DNA of 13,834 bases from Segatella salivae DSM 15606. GTDB lineage: Bacteria; Bacteroidota; Bacteroidia; Bacteroidales; Bacteroidaceae. How positions within the stretch are numbered: position 1 is the first letter of the stretch; each line of letters starts with the position of its first letter. The stretch is from assembly GCF_000185845.1 (NCBI RefSeq), contig NZ_GL629647.1, positions 451,557-465,390 of the forward strand, written 5' to 3'. Positions 5,716 through 12,890 of the stretch are shown piece by piece. Under the pieces are notes generated by a model that saw nothing but the letters and a program-made list of their open reading frames with translations, was not told where the DNA came from and did not search any database. The position numbers and the translations under genes were made by a program.

Positions 5716-6933
5716 TTAATTGTTATCTGTGATAACTTGTACATTTGAAAGATTATCGAGTATTTGACGTATAGCAACGTCGGCATGTTTACGCATAATC
5801 TTCAGATAATTGAATATTGGGCGATTATTCTTTACAGACTGACCTATACAATACTCAAGAACCTCTAATGATATGCCGAGGTCAAAACCGTGCTGGACAA
5901 AAGATTTGCGAGCAGTATAATAACATACTTTCTTGTAGTTCGGTATATCGAGGTCTTTTGCAAGGCTTTTGATAGAACGTGTAATGAATTGCAGGAAATT
6001 CTTGTAAGAAAATTTATACCCGAAATCAAGCTTGCCCGTGTTTCGGTTCATCCATTTTCTGATGAGTTCTTTCGCTTCGGGTTGAATAGTGAATGATATA
6101 CGTTTATCTGATGTCTTTGTGTTGCGGGACTTATGTCGGACGTATTCTAAGACAGAAACACCACGAAAGTCGATATTGAGCATGTCTATCAGGTTAATTC
6201 CGCCGAGGTAATAGGACAGCATAAACAGGTCGCGAGCTATGCGCTGCTTCTTTAGTTTCGGTTGTGCATCTCTGATAGCTGCAAGTTCCTCAACAGATAT
6301 GTCGATTTCCCTTTCTTCGTCTGCAGGTCGTTTCCAATATGCGAAGGGGTGTAGCTGGTAGGTGACGAGCTGTGCACGAATGGCACGATTGATGATAGTG
6401 CGTGTCATGGAAAGCGTCATGCTGGTATAAGTCTGTGACAGTCCCTTTCTTTTCAGCCAGCGTTCGAATTCAGATATGGTGACAGTGCTTATTTCGGATA
6501 GAAACATGTCTCCGCCTGAAAAGTCACGAAAAAGTCTCAACGAATTCTGAAGCATGCCGGCATAAGAACCGCGCCCGTCTTCTGTAAGTTCTTTTTGATA
6601 TTGTTCAGAGACCTGCGAAAAAGTAGCTGTAGAAGAATGAGGACGCATTGATTTGAGCAAGTCGCGAAGTTCTTTGCAAGTATAGTCTTCCGGGGAGGGT
6701 ATTCGTTCTAAACGCTCGTCATAGTCGTTAAGAAGGTTGCGGAGCTTAACGTTGATTTCATGTGCGTTGGGAATTTTTGTTACGATACCTCCGACAAACT
6801 CTGACGGACTGTTTACCTTATATTTTGTAACGATGTAATGTGTTTCGGATCTGTGCCCGATGGCTATGCGTATCTTATACGAGCCGTCTTTTGATTGCGT
6901 GTGCTTGAGCACTGCGAGTTTGATTGTTGCCAT
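5716..6933 (-). CDS. int: Tyrosine site-specific integrase of the prophage
   Basis: A 405-residue tyrosine recombinase in the Bacteroidetes layout: N-terminal arm-binding domain (1-80), SAM-like core-binding domain (about 103-200, with TFSQVSEQYQKEL and SEFERWLKRKG), and catalytic domain (210-390). Catalytic positions differ from the usual Arg-Lys-His-Arg-His/Trp-Tyr set. The first Arg position is Asn247 (GGINLID), the box II His is Tyr339 (YTAR), Arg342 is kept, the residue after it is Lys343, and the usual His/Trp is Gln365 (CIGQS). The basic hairpin residue is near Lys268. The nucleophile must be Tyr376 (IFNYLKI), since the position nine after Gln365 is Phe374. I recall Bacteroides integrases with CIGQSV..NRPIYNY, so this is a known sub-type rather than decay. 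The enzyme should insert and excise the phage at the tRNA-Arg gene just upstream. Confidence 0.92.
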   Translation of the reverse strand: MATIKLAVLKHTQSKDGSYKIRIAIGHRSETHYIVTKYKVNSPSEFVGGIVTKIPNAHEINVKLRNLLNDYDERLERIPSPEDYTCKELRDLLKSMRPHSSTATFSQVSEQYQKELTEDGRGSYAGMLQNSLRLFRDFSGGDMFLSEISTVTISEFERWLKRKGLSQTYTSMTLSMTRTIINRAIRAQLVTYQLHPFAYWKRPADEEREIDISVEELAAIRDAQPKLKKQRIARDLFMLSYYLGGINLIDMLNIDFRGVSVLEYVRHKSRNTKTSDKRISFTIQPEAKELIRKWMNRNTGKLDFGYKFSYKNFLQFITRSIKSLAKDLDIPNYKKVCYYTARKSFVQHGFDLGISLEVLEYCIGQSVKNNRPIFNYLKIMRKHADVAIRQILDNLSNVQVITDNN

Positions 6934-6939
6934 ATTGCT

Positions 6940-6995
6940 AAATTTGAAACGAATAGAAAAAACTTGCTTTACGGTCCAAATTTGGACGAAATAAG
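6940..6995. repeat. Two imperfect direct repeats upstream of int
   Basis: AAATTTGAAACGAATAG (6940-6956) and AAATTTGGACGAAATAAG (6978-6995) share AAATTTG and ACGAAT/ACGAAA. They lie between the integrase start and the tRNA, where attachment-site arm sequences of tyrosine integrases usually are. They could be arm-type integrase sites or operator half-sites. Confidence 0.35.
6974..6987. promoter_or_regulatory. Perfect 14-base palindrome upstream of int
   Basis: GTCCAAATTTGGAC is a perfect inverted repeat 41 bases before the integrase start codon. A palindrome of this length in the integrase leader is a good candidate for an operator bound by a dimeric repressor, or for a core or arm site of the attachment region. 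No known protein is assigned. Confidence 0.45.
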
Positions 6996-7042
6996 CGTTT
7001 TTTTTATTCCCGAATAGCTTAACGGCTGGGGAGAGAGAAAAG

Positions 7043-7079
7043 AAAAAGTGCCTAAAAACCTATGTTATAGGCACTTTTT
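7043..7079 (-). terminator. Terminator after tRNA-Arg
   Basis: AAAAAGTGCCTA (7043-7054) and TAGGCACTTTTT (7068-7079) are perfect 12-base inverted arms with a 13-base loop, seven bases beyond the tRNA 3' end. On the minus strand the right arm of the stem ends in five T, so it ends the tRNA transcript. It is symmetric and could also work rightward. It separates the tRNA from the integrase region. Whether it belongs to the host or came with the phage depends on the exact attachment site. Confidence 0.85.
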
Positions 7080-7085
7080 AGAAAG

Positions 7086-7160
7086 TGATTCCGTTGGGAT
7101 TCGAACCCAAGACCCACAGCTTAGAAGGCTGTTGCTCTAATCCAACTGAGCTACGGAACC
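7086..7160 (-). tRNA. tRNA-Arg, anticodon UCU
   Basis: The minus strand gives a full cloverleaf of 75 bases. The acceptor stem is GGTTCCG (7160-7154) with CGGAATC (7093-7087), with one G-U pair and discriminator A at 7086. The anticodon stem is ACAGC/GCTGT with loop CTTCTAA, so the anticodon is TCT, reading AGA (Arg). The T arm contains GGTTCGAATCC. The CCA end is not encoded (CTT follows), as in many Bacteroidetes tRNA genes. The 3' end faces the prophage integrase, which makes it the probable integration target. The tRNA itself is intact, as expected when the phage supplies a copy of the 3' part. Confidence 0.96.
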
Positions 7161-7179
7161 CCTACATATAAAACGTGTG

Positions 7180-7211
7180 CAAAAGTAATCTTTTCTATTG
7201 AGATATGCAAA
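7180..7211 (-). promoter_or_regulatory. Promoter of tRNA-Arg
   Basis: On the minus strand TTTG (7211-7208) and TACTTTTG (7187-7180) are separated by 20 bases, matching the Bacteroidetes -33/-7 consensus. The start point would be near 7172, about twelve bases before the mature tRNA 5' end. Confidence 0.72.
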
Positions 7212-7229
7212 TCTTTTGAAAAGTTTTTC

Positions 7230-7237
7230 TAACTTTG
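7230..7237 (+). promoter_or_regulatory. -7 element before the GYF_2 gene
   Basis: TAACTTTG matches TAnnTTTG and lies 31 bases before the ATG at 7268. No TTTG stands at the right distance upstream: the nearest, at 7215-7218, is only eleven bases away, so the promoter is incomplete. It points away from the tRNA promoter, so both promoters lie back to back in about 60 bases. Confidence 0.45.
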
Positions 7238-7267
7238 CAAACATATTAGAATTAAAAAGATAACAAA

Positions 7268-8128
7268 ATGCAATACTTTATTATTGAAAATGGTGCACAA
7301 GCAGGGCCTTTCTCACCAGAAGAACTTGTCAACACAAAGAATATATCTGCTGAAACTTTAGTTTGGACTGAGGGACTAAAAGATTGGACGCCTGCATGGC
7401 AAATTGAGGAGATAAGACAAGCCTTAGAGAATCATATAAACACTCAACAGACTCCGCCACCTGTTCCCGAAGCAATACAAAATAATACAAAGGAGGAAAA
7501 GCCTCAAAATGAAAAGAAATGTCATAAAGCATGGTGGTTTATTCTTGCGACGATATTTGTGATTTTAATTATACTGATGGTTAGTAACCCAAACAAACAA
7601 GATCATAAAGAGGCTATTAAAACAGAAGTTACAACGGCTATCAATAAATTGGCTGATAAGGACAATGACGAAGATGACCTCCTCACAATGGGAGTTAAAA
7701 CGTTAATGCGCTTATTTGCTGGCACAACTGTTGATGTAACACTCGATCAGATTCTTAATTATCACAATTATCTTATTTATTCTTCAACAGATGTCACCTT
7801 CGATGGTGAGCAACACAAGGTTTCGTATGGTATTCTTGGCCATGTATTCACATTCAACGCAGATGATGTGGTAAGGAGTTATGAAGACTATAGCAAGACA
7901 ACGAATGAAGCTTCTTCAAGCGACAATGAAGAACAAACAACCAATAATATTGATAGTTTAAAGAGCAATATTGATAAAACTGTAAGCAAAGAAGCTGGAA
8001 AACTCGTAGATAAAGTTAGTAAGAAGGTTGAGGATAAATTAAACAAAGAGCTTGACAGCAAACTTGATGAGGTTTCTGATAGTGCAGAGAATGTTATCGA
8101 CAAAATTATCAAGGCTTTAGGACTTTAA
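7268..8128 (+). CDS. GYF_2 (DUF4339) domain membrane protein
   Basis: Residues 1-52 are a GYF_2 domain: MQYFIIENGAQAGPFSPEEL, then ETLVWTEGLKDWTPAW, with the typical G-PFS and VW-EGL-DW-PA positions. A Pro-rich linker follows (62-70), then one membrane segment (about 87-105, WWFILATIFVILIILMV). The part after it (about 134-197) contains YHNYLIYSS...YGILGHVFTF, which resembles DUF4359-type sequences, although the match is tentative. The last 60 residues (228-286) are a long amphipathic helix of repeated Lys/Asp/Val-Ser units. GYF_2 domains are thought to bind Pro-rich partners in the cytoplasm. The role of the whole protein is unknown. It is the first gene of a probable operon, 24 bases ahead of mtaB. 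Confidence 0.8.
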   Translation: MQYFIIENGAQAGPFSPEELVNTKNISAETLVWTEGLKDWTPAWQIEEIRQALENHINTQQTPPPVPEAIQNNTKEEKPQNEKKCHKAWWFILATIFVILIILMVSNPNKQDHKEAIKTEVTTAINKLADKDNDEDDLLTMGVKTLMRLFAGTTVDVTLDQILNYHNYLIYSSTDVTFDGEQHKVSYGILGHVFTFNADDVVRSYEDYSKTTNEASSSDNEEQTTNNIDSLKSNIDKTVSKEAGKLVDKVSKKVEDKLNKELDSKLDEVSDSAENVIDKIIKALGL

Positions 8129-8152
8129 TCTTTCAAATATAATCGGAAAAGA

Positions 8153-9493
8153 ATGATTGACAGTTCTGCTTTTCAAGGTAAGAAAGCAACATATTACACA
8201 TTGGGTTGTAAACTCAATTTTTCAGAGACATCTACCTTTGGCAAGATGTTATCTGATATGGGAGTAGTCACTGTAGACAAGGGCGAAAAGGCTGACATTT
8301 GTCTTATCAATACGTGTAGCGTCACAGAAGTGGCTGACCATAAGTGCAGGCAGGCCATCCACAGAATGGCGCGTGAAAATCCAGGTGCATTCATTATTGT
8401 GACAGGTTGCTATGCCCAGCTTGAATCAGAGAAAGTAAGTAAGATTCCAGGTGTAGATCTCGTGTTAGGCTCAAACGAGAAAGCAAATCTCATTCAATAT
8501 CTAAACGATGCCTTTACAAAAAGGGAAACAGGCGAAACACTTCATCAATTCCATTCTGTAAAGACAAAAGACATCAAGACTTTTCAAGCTTCATGCTCGA
8601 AGGGTAATCGCACTCGGTATTTCTTGAAAGTACAAGATGGATGCAACTATTTTTGCACTTATTGTACTATTCCCTATGCGCGTGGATTCTCAAGAAATCC
8701 AACGATTTCATCGCTAATTAAACAGGCCGAAGAAGCTGCAGCTGAGGGAGGTAAAGAAATTGTTTTAACTGGTGTCAACATAGGTGATTTCGGAGAGACT
8801 ACGCATGAAAGATTTATAGATTTAGTAAAAGCCTTAGATAAGGTTGAAGGCATCAAGCGATTCCGAATCAGTAGTTTGGAACCAGATTTAATTGATGACG
8901 AGTTAATTGCTTTTTGTGCAGAAAGTCGGGCTTTCATGCCTCATTTCCACATTCCATTGCAAAGTGGCAGTGATACCGTTTTGAAACTGATGCACAGGCG
9001 TTACGATACATCTTTGTTTGCGCATAAAATAAAACTTATTAAAGAATTGATGCCTGATGCCTTTATTGGTGTAGATGTAATGGTTGGATGTAGAGGTGAA
9101 AAACCTGAATACTTCGAAGAATGTTATAATTTCTTAGAACAACTCCCCATCACACAATTGCATGTCTTCCCTTATAGTGAACGTCCTGGAACATCTGCAT
9201 TAGCAATTCCTTACGTTGTAAATGAGAAAGATAAGAAACTACGTTCAAAACGCTTGTTAGAATTAAGCGATAAAAAGACTCAGCTCTTTTATCAGAAGTT
9301 TATTGGCTCAGAACGAGAAGTTTTGTTTGAAAAGGCACCACGCGGTAAAGCTATGCATGGGTTTACAGACAACTATATCCGTGTTGAACTTCCAGCATCA
9401 CTTGCAAAGGAAGAGTATGATAACGAACTTATACGCGTTAAGTTGGGTGACTTCAATCACGACAAATCCGCACTTAAAGTAGAACTTATTTAG
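8153..9493 (+). CDS. mtaB: tRNA (N6-L-threonylcarbamoyladenosine(37)-C2)-methylthiotransferase MtaB
   Basis: A 446-residue radical-SAM methylthiotransferase with all expected parts. The N-terminal UPF0004 domain has Cys19 (TLGCKLN), Cys55 (INTCSV) and Cys86 (VTGCYAQ), which hold the auxiliary iron-sulphur cluster. The radical SAM CxxxCxxC is Cys164, Cys168, Cys171 (DGCNYFCTYCTIPYARG). The C-terminal TRAM domain covers about 370-446 (for example FTDNYIRVEL). LGCKLN and TCSVTEVADHKCRQ point to MtaB rather than MiaB or RimO. By family knowledge it converts t6A37 to ms2t6A37 in tRNAs reading ANN codons, which improves decoding of Lys codons. It lies ten bases before the glycosyltransferase gene; a joint transcript is likely, although the functions are unrelated. 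Confidence 0.93.
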   Translation: MIDSSAFQGKKATYYTLGCKLNFSETSTFGKMLSDMGVVTVDKGEKADICLINTCSVTEVADHKCRQAIHRMARENPGAFIIVTGCYAQLESEKVSKIPGVDLVLGSNEKANLIQYLNDAFTKRETGETLHQFHSVKTKDIKTFQASCSKGNRTRYFLKVQDGCNYFCTYCTIPYARGFSRNPTISSLIKQAEEAAAEGGKEIVLTGVNIGDFGETTHERFIDLVKALDKVEGIKRFRISSLEPDLIDDELIAFCAESRAFMPHFHIPLQSGSDTVLKLMHRRYDTSLFAHKIKLIKELMPDAFIGVDVMVGCRGEKPEYFEECYNFLEQLPITQLHVFPYSERPGTSALAIPYVVNEKDKKLRSKRLLELSDKKTQLFYQKFIGSEREVLFEKAPRGKAMHGFTDNYIRVELPASLAKEEYDNELIRVKLGDFNHDKSALKVELI

Positions 9494-9503
9494 ACATCTA
9501 AGC

Positions 9504-10532
9504 ATGAAACTTGCAATAGTGATTTTAAATTGGAATGGGAAAAAGATGTTAGAACAATATCTGCCAAGTGTAATCAAATACTCTTCTAACTATGCAGATA
9601 TATTTGTTGCAGATAATGCCTCTACAGATGATTCCATAAAAATATTGGAAAGCAAATTCCCTGAAATAAAAATCATTGCATTAAACAAGAACTTCGGTTT
9701 TGCGGAAGGTTATAATCAAGCATTAAAAGAAATTGAAGCAGAATACTTTCTTTTATTAAATTCGGATGTTAGGGTGACCGAAAATTGGCTTGTTCCACTT
9801 ATAGATTATATGGACAAACATCCTGATGTTGCAGCTTGCCAACCCAAACTATTGTCAATTCATCACCCTAATGAGTTTGAATATGCAGGTGCTGCAGGAG
9901 GCTTTGTGGATAAATTTGGATATCCTTTCTGTCGTGGAAGAATCTTTGATATTATAGAAGAAGATAATGGTCAATACGATTCTATCATTGATATTATGTG
10001 GGCTACAGGCGCTTGTTTATTTATCCGTTCAAAAGACTTTTGGGATGCAGGAGCCTTTGACGGACGATTCTTTGCACATAATGAAGAAATTGATCTATGT
10101 TGGAGACTCAGGCTTAAAGGAAAAAGAATCGTATGCATTCCTTATAGTAAAGTATATCATGTAGGCGGAGGCACTCTACCCAAGAAAAATCCAATGAAAA
10201 CTTTCCTAAACTTCCGCAACAATCTCACTATGCTCTATAAGAATCTACCAGATAAAGAGCTTAAACAAGTTATGCGAATCCGTTATTTTCTTGATTATCT
10301 TGCTGCGTGGCAAACTCTTATCTTTAATAGAAATATCGATGATTTCAAGGCAATTTATAAAGCTCGAAAAGCTTTTAAGAAATGGCGACATGCCTTTGAT
10401 GAAGATAGAAAGTCTATACAACAGCAAAGAGTTAACGAACAAATTAACGAACGAAAAAACTTCTCTATCCTCTCCCAATTCTACATTCATGGTCGTAGAA
10501 CATACAATACCATCATGGATTTTTGCAAATAA
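9504..10532 (+). CDS. Family 2 glycosyltransferase, rhamnosyltransferase-like
   Basis: A 342-residue GT-A enzyme. The nucleotide-binding start is seen at LAIVILNWNG (3-12) and VADNASTDDS (35-44). The DXD-like metal site is LNSDVRV (85-91, Asp88). The acceptor-side motif is the HNEEIDLCWRLRLKG stretch (182-196), with Glu184/Glu185 and Asp187 near the likely catalytic base. TGACLFIR (168-175) and YHVGGGT (208-214) are typical of the WcaA/rhamnosyltransferase-like branch. The C-terminal 70 residues are basic and helical and may rest on the inner membrane. It probably adds a sugar to cell-surface polysaccharide or lipopolysaccharide; donor and acceptor cannot be told. The last 20 bases overlap the oppositely directed DUF4861 gene. 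Confidence 0.88.
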   Translation: MKLAIVILNWNGKKMLEQYLPSVIKYSSNYADIFVADNASTDDSIKILESKFPEIKIIALNKNFGFAEGYNQALKEIEAEYFLLLNSDVRVTENWLVPLIDYMDKHPDVAACQPKLLSIHHPNEFEYAGAAGGFVDKFGYPFCRGRIFDIIEEDNGQYDSIIDIMWATGACLFIRSKDFWDAGAFDGRFFAHNEEIDLCWRLRLKGKRIVCIPYSKVYHVGGGTLPKKNPMKTFLNFRNNLTMLYKNLPDKELKQVMRIRYFLDYLAAWQTLIFNRNIDDFKAIYKARKAFKKWRHAFDEDRKSIQQQRVNEQINERKNFSILSQFYIHGRRTYNTIMDFCK

Positions 10533-11781
10533 CATCAACGCGGATTGGGTGAGCTAAAAGTTCTTTCCATCTTTTTAAATATGAAAACCAACTCTGAGCC
10601 TGGTGGAAGCCATAAGACTCCTTATCACTGGAATAAGTAAGATAATATCTCAAATATCCATTCTGAGGTGCTATAATAAAAGCGTCATTCAAACTATCAC
10701 AAGGCATCTCTTGACACAAATATTCATCAGGAACAAATATCCCCATTCCTAACGTTTGAGCATGAGCCATAATCGAATCTGTTGGATTACAACTTTTACC
10801 CCAATTGCCTCGTAATCCTTCATGATTAGAGTATTCCTTTCCATTCAAAAGATGTTGTAAACCAGTAAAAAAACGAATACTATCATTCGAAGGATTTAAC
10901 CATGCCTCAAAAATAACATCTCTACATCCCGCATATAAAGTAAAACGTTGCTTAAGATTTATTCTGTTCTCTCCCTTCTTCCAAAGCCATCCTTTATCCG
11001 TCACTTCAACAATTGTTCTTATCGGACCCTGACATACAATACGCTGACCACGATATTCAACATCATCTAACAATTGTTCTTTACATTCTACCCATCCACG
11101 CAAAGCACCCAATCCTAAAGCATTGCCAGCCCAAAGAATATCATCTCCATACCCGTCTAATAGTTGCTGTTTATTTGGATAAAATTGTGTATCTTTAATT
11201 TCAAGACCTTTCCGCTTCTTTCCATATAAATCAAGAGTCTGACGCTTATCAAAATATATCCTTAGTGCAATCAATTCGTTTTCAAAAGCAACTCCATGAT
11301 GATGCAGTAAATGGAAACTATCATCTAAATCTTTTCCAACAACAATCTGCTGAATAAATAAATCTTGTTTATTCTTCTCTTTAACCTTTGGATTTTTAAG
11401 TAACAACTCAGCATATGTATGTGGTGAATATCTTTTTGGTTCACCACCCTTTTCCAAAATTACTTGAAACGAATATTTTTGTTTCTTCTTTACATTGACA
11501 AAGAAACACAATTCATCATTTATGCCATCCCCATCAAGATCATCAAGTTGCGAGGGGAGCTCTATATTATCAGAATAAACAATGCTTCTTGTTACAGAAG
11601 GATAGTCTTTCAGTGAAATAATTACAGGATAATCACCATCATAATCAAACTTTGGACATGTGACTAACACTATCAATGTATCAATAGATGGTTTACTCAT
11701 ACTCCCTAAACTTATAAATAAGTTTAGAACAAAGAATAATAATAATCTTTTATTTGAAGTAACAAAGGCTAAACTAAACAT
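10513..11781 (-). CDS. Secreted DUF4861 family protein
   Basis: A 422-residue protein with an N-terminal signal sequence (Lys11-Arg12, then LLLFFVLNLFISLGS to about residue 27). Residues 81-90 read DLDGDGINDE, a calcium-loop-like motif. His157 and His160-162 (HLLHHHGVAFENEL, then IYFDKRQTLDLYG) and WAGNALGLGALRGW near 218-230 are of the kind I know from DUF4861 proteins. The rest reads as a large beta-rich fold like those of carbohydrate-active enzymes. DUF4861 genes are often found in Bacteroidetes polysaccharide utilisation clusters, but no SusC/D pair or other glycan gene is near here, so its substrate is unknown. A TAnnTTTG sequence (TATTTTTG, minus strand 11793-11786) lies only four bases before the ATG and has no -33 partner, so the promoter is unclear. 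Confidence 0.8.
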   Translation of the reverse strand: MFSLAFVTSNKRLLLFFVLNLFISLGSMSKPSIDTLIVLVTCPKFDYDGDYPVIISLKDYPSVTRSIVYSDNIELPSQLDDLDGDGINDELCFFVNVKKKQKYSFQVILEKGGEPKRYSPHTYAELLLKNPKVKEKNKQDLFIQQIVVGKDLDDSFHLLHHHGVAFENELIALRIYFDKRQTLDLYGKKRKGLEIKDTQFYPNKQQLLDGYGDDILWAGNALGLGALRGWVECKEQLLDDVEYRGQRIVCQGPIRTIVEVTDKGWLWKKGENRINLKQRFTLYAGCRDVIFEAWLNPSNDSIRFFTGLQHLLNGKEYSNHEGLRGNWGKSCNPTDSIMAHAQTLGMGIFVPDEYLCQEMPCDSLNDAFIIAPQNGYLRYYLTYSSDKESYGFHQAQSWFSYLKRWKELLAHPIRVDVICKNP

Positions 11782-11883
11782 GTAACAAAAATAAATATTT
11801 TTTTATTGATAAGTATTCCTTTTTATGAATTTTAGCTTAAAACTAACTTTTTATGTCCTTAATTTTAAGTTTTTAGCAAAACA

Positions 11884-11915
11884 TTTGCTCTTGAAAATAA
11901 AAATTAGTATTTTTG
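11884..11915 (+). promoter_or_regulatory. Promoter of the GldB-like lipoprotein gene
   Basis: TTTG (11884-11887) and TATTTTTG (11908-11915) with a 20-base spacer match the Bacteroidetes promoter consensus. The start point would be near 11922, leaving a leader of about 20 bases before the TTG start at 11943. Confidence 0.72.
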
Positions 11916-11942
11916 CCTTGAAAACAAAAATCACCAAAACTT

Positions 11943-12716
11943 TTGAAAAAGATATACTATATATTATTTGCAGTAATGATGCTTTGTATAGCTTGTGAAA
12001 TCAAGCTGAAGCCCAACGATAATGCACAGAGCAAAATAGAAGTTGTGCGTTATGATCGTCTGCAAAGTCGTTATCTTACAACAGGTGATTTCTCTGCTCT
12101 GCAAGAAATGAACACAGAGTATGCCATAGAGACTCGAACATTAATTGAAAATGTGCTTAAACTTGGTGCAGTTTATGAGCCAGATATTAATAGTAGATTC
12201 CTAAACTTTTATCAAGACACCTTATTACAAAGCGTTATCTCTGCTGCAGAAACTCAATATGCCAACATGGAAGACATAAATAAATCGTTTACCAATGCTT
12301 TTAATAAAGCAAAAAGGACGCTTCCTGGTTTTGTTGTTCCAAAAATTTATACGCAAATAGGTGCTTTTGATCAAAGCATTATTGTTGGTGACACCATCAT
12401 TGGTATTTCTCTTGATAAATATTTGGGAGAAGATTATCCGGCATATATTAAATTCTATTCAAAAGCTCAACGCAAGACAATGACGAGGGAATATATCGTT
12501 CCTGATTGCTTAAATTTCTATTTGTTAAGCTTATATCCTTCTAAGAATTTCGATAAAAAGACTCAATATGAAAAGGATATTCATATGGCACGTGTAATGT
12601 ATGTTACAAACAAACTGGTTGGATACAAAGCTTTTTCTTCCCAATATATCAATCAGGTTGAAAAATATATGAATGCACATAAAGAGGTTAAACTTATTAA
12701 TTTATTAAAACTTTAA
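11943..12716 (+). CDS. gldB: GldB-like lipoprotein
   Basis: The start is TTG at 11943: it gives MKKIYYILFAVMMLCIAC, a normal lipoprotein signal with lipobox CIAC and Cys18, whereas the first ATG (11976) would cut the signal away. The mature part (257 residues in all) has the GldB pattern: KIEVVRYDRLQ near 31-41, PKIYTQIGAFDQS at 133-145, GISLDKYLGEDYPAY at 154-168 and IVPDCLNFYLLS at about 185-196. GldB was defined as a gliding-motility lipoprotein, but homologues are also present in non-gliding Bacteroidales, where the role is not settled. It has its own promoter and stands alone; no other gld or type IX secretion gene is in the window. The family call is by motif recall, so the gene symbol is tentative. 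Confidence 0.72.
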   Translation: MKKIYYILFAVMMLCIACEIKLKPNDNAQSKIEVVRYDRLQSRYLTTGDFSALQEMNTEYAIETRTLIENVLKLGAVYEPDINSRFLNFYQDTLLQSVISAAETQYANMEDINKSFTNAFNKAKRTLPGFVVPKIYTQIGAFDQSIIVGDTIIGISLDKYLGEDYPAYIKFYSKAQRKTMTREYIVPDCLNFYLLSLYPSKNFDKKTQYEKDIHMARVMYVTNKLVGYKAFSSQYINQVEKYMNAHKEVKLINLLKL

Positions 12717-12751
12717 TACGTTAATATTGCATTGCACGAGCTGGGTACTCT

Positions 12752-12890
12752 TCACGAAGTCCCAACAACATTAAAATCAAAAGTATTCCTATTACGTAAT
12801 CTAGGGATATTCAGAATTTTCTTAACTAATTGTTTGTCAGCATCATATATTATTTGTACCTTTACATAAAATCCCCCGAACGACCCATCA
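12752..12890 (-). pseudogene. Possible C-terminal stub of a leftward gene cut by the insertion sequence
   Basis: On the minus strand the last 46 or so codons up to TGA (12754-12752) read like a genuine protein end, for example GFYVKVQIIYDADKQLVKKI and then RNRNTFDFNVVGTS. The frame runs upstream only into the insertion-sequence end, where it loses protein-like character. No family is recognised and no start codon or promoter of its own is seen. It may instead be a chance frame. Confidence 0.35.

Larger units (their letters stand above)
1..7085. mobile_element. Right end of an integrated tailed-phage prophage (left end outside window)
   Basis: The stretch holds a rightward tail-fibre, holin, endolysin and probable spanin operon, a small accessory block and a leftward tyrosine integrase at its edge next to tRNA-Arg. 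Structural and lysis genes at one end with the integrase beside a tRNA is a standard prophage layout. The tRNA 3' end points into the element, so the right boundary is placed at that end. It cannot be fixed to the base because the second attachment copy is not in the window. Head, packaging and replication genes are presumably to the left. Whether the prophage is complete cannot be judged here. Confidence 0.85.

Noticed and set aside
11786..11793. TATTTTTG on the minus strand before the DUF4861 gene as a promoter
   Set aside because: It has no -33 partner at the right distance and lies only four bases from the ATG, so it may be chance in very AT-rich DNA.
12731..12760. Hairpin GGG-ACT/AGT-CCC after the GldB-like gene as a terminator
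   Set aside because: The stem has a bulge and there is no T run after it, so it is too weak to call.
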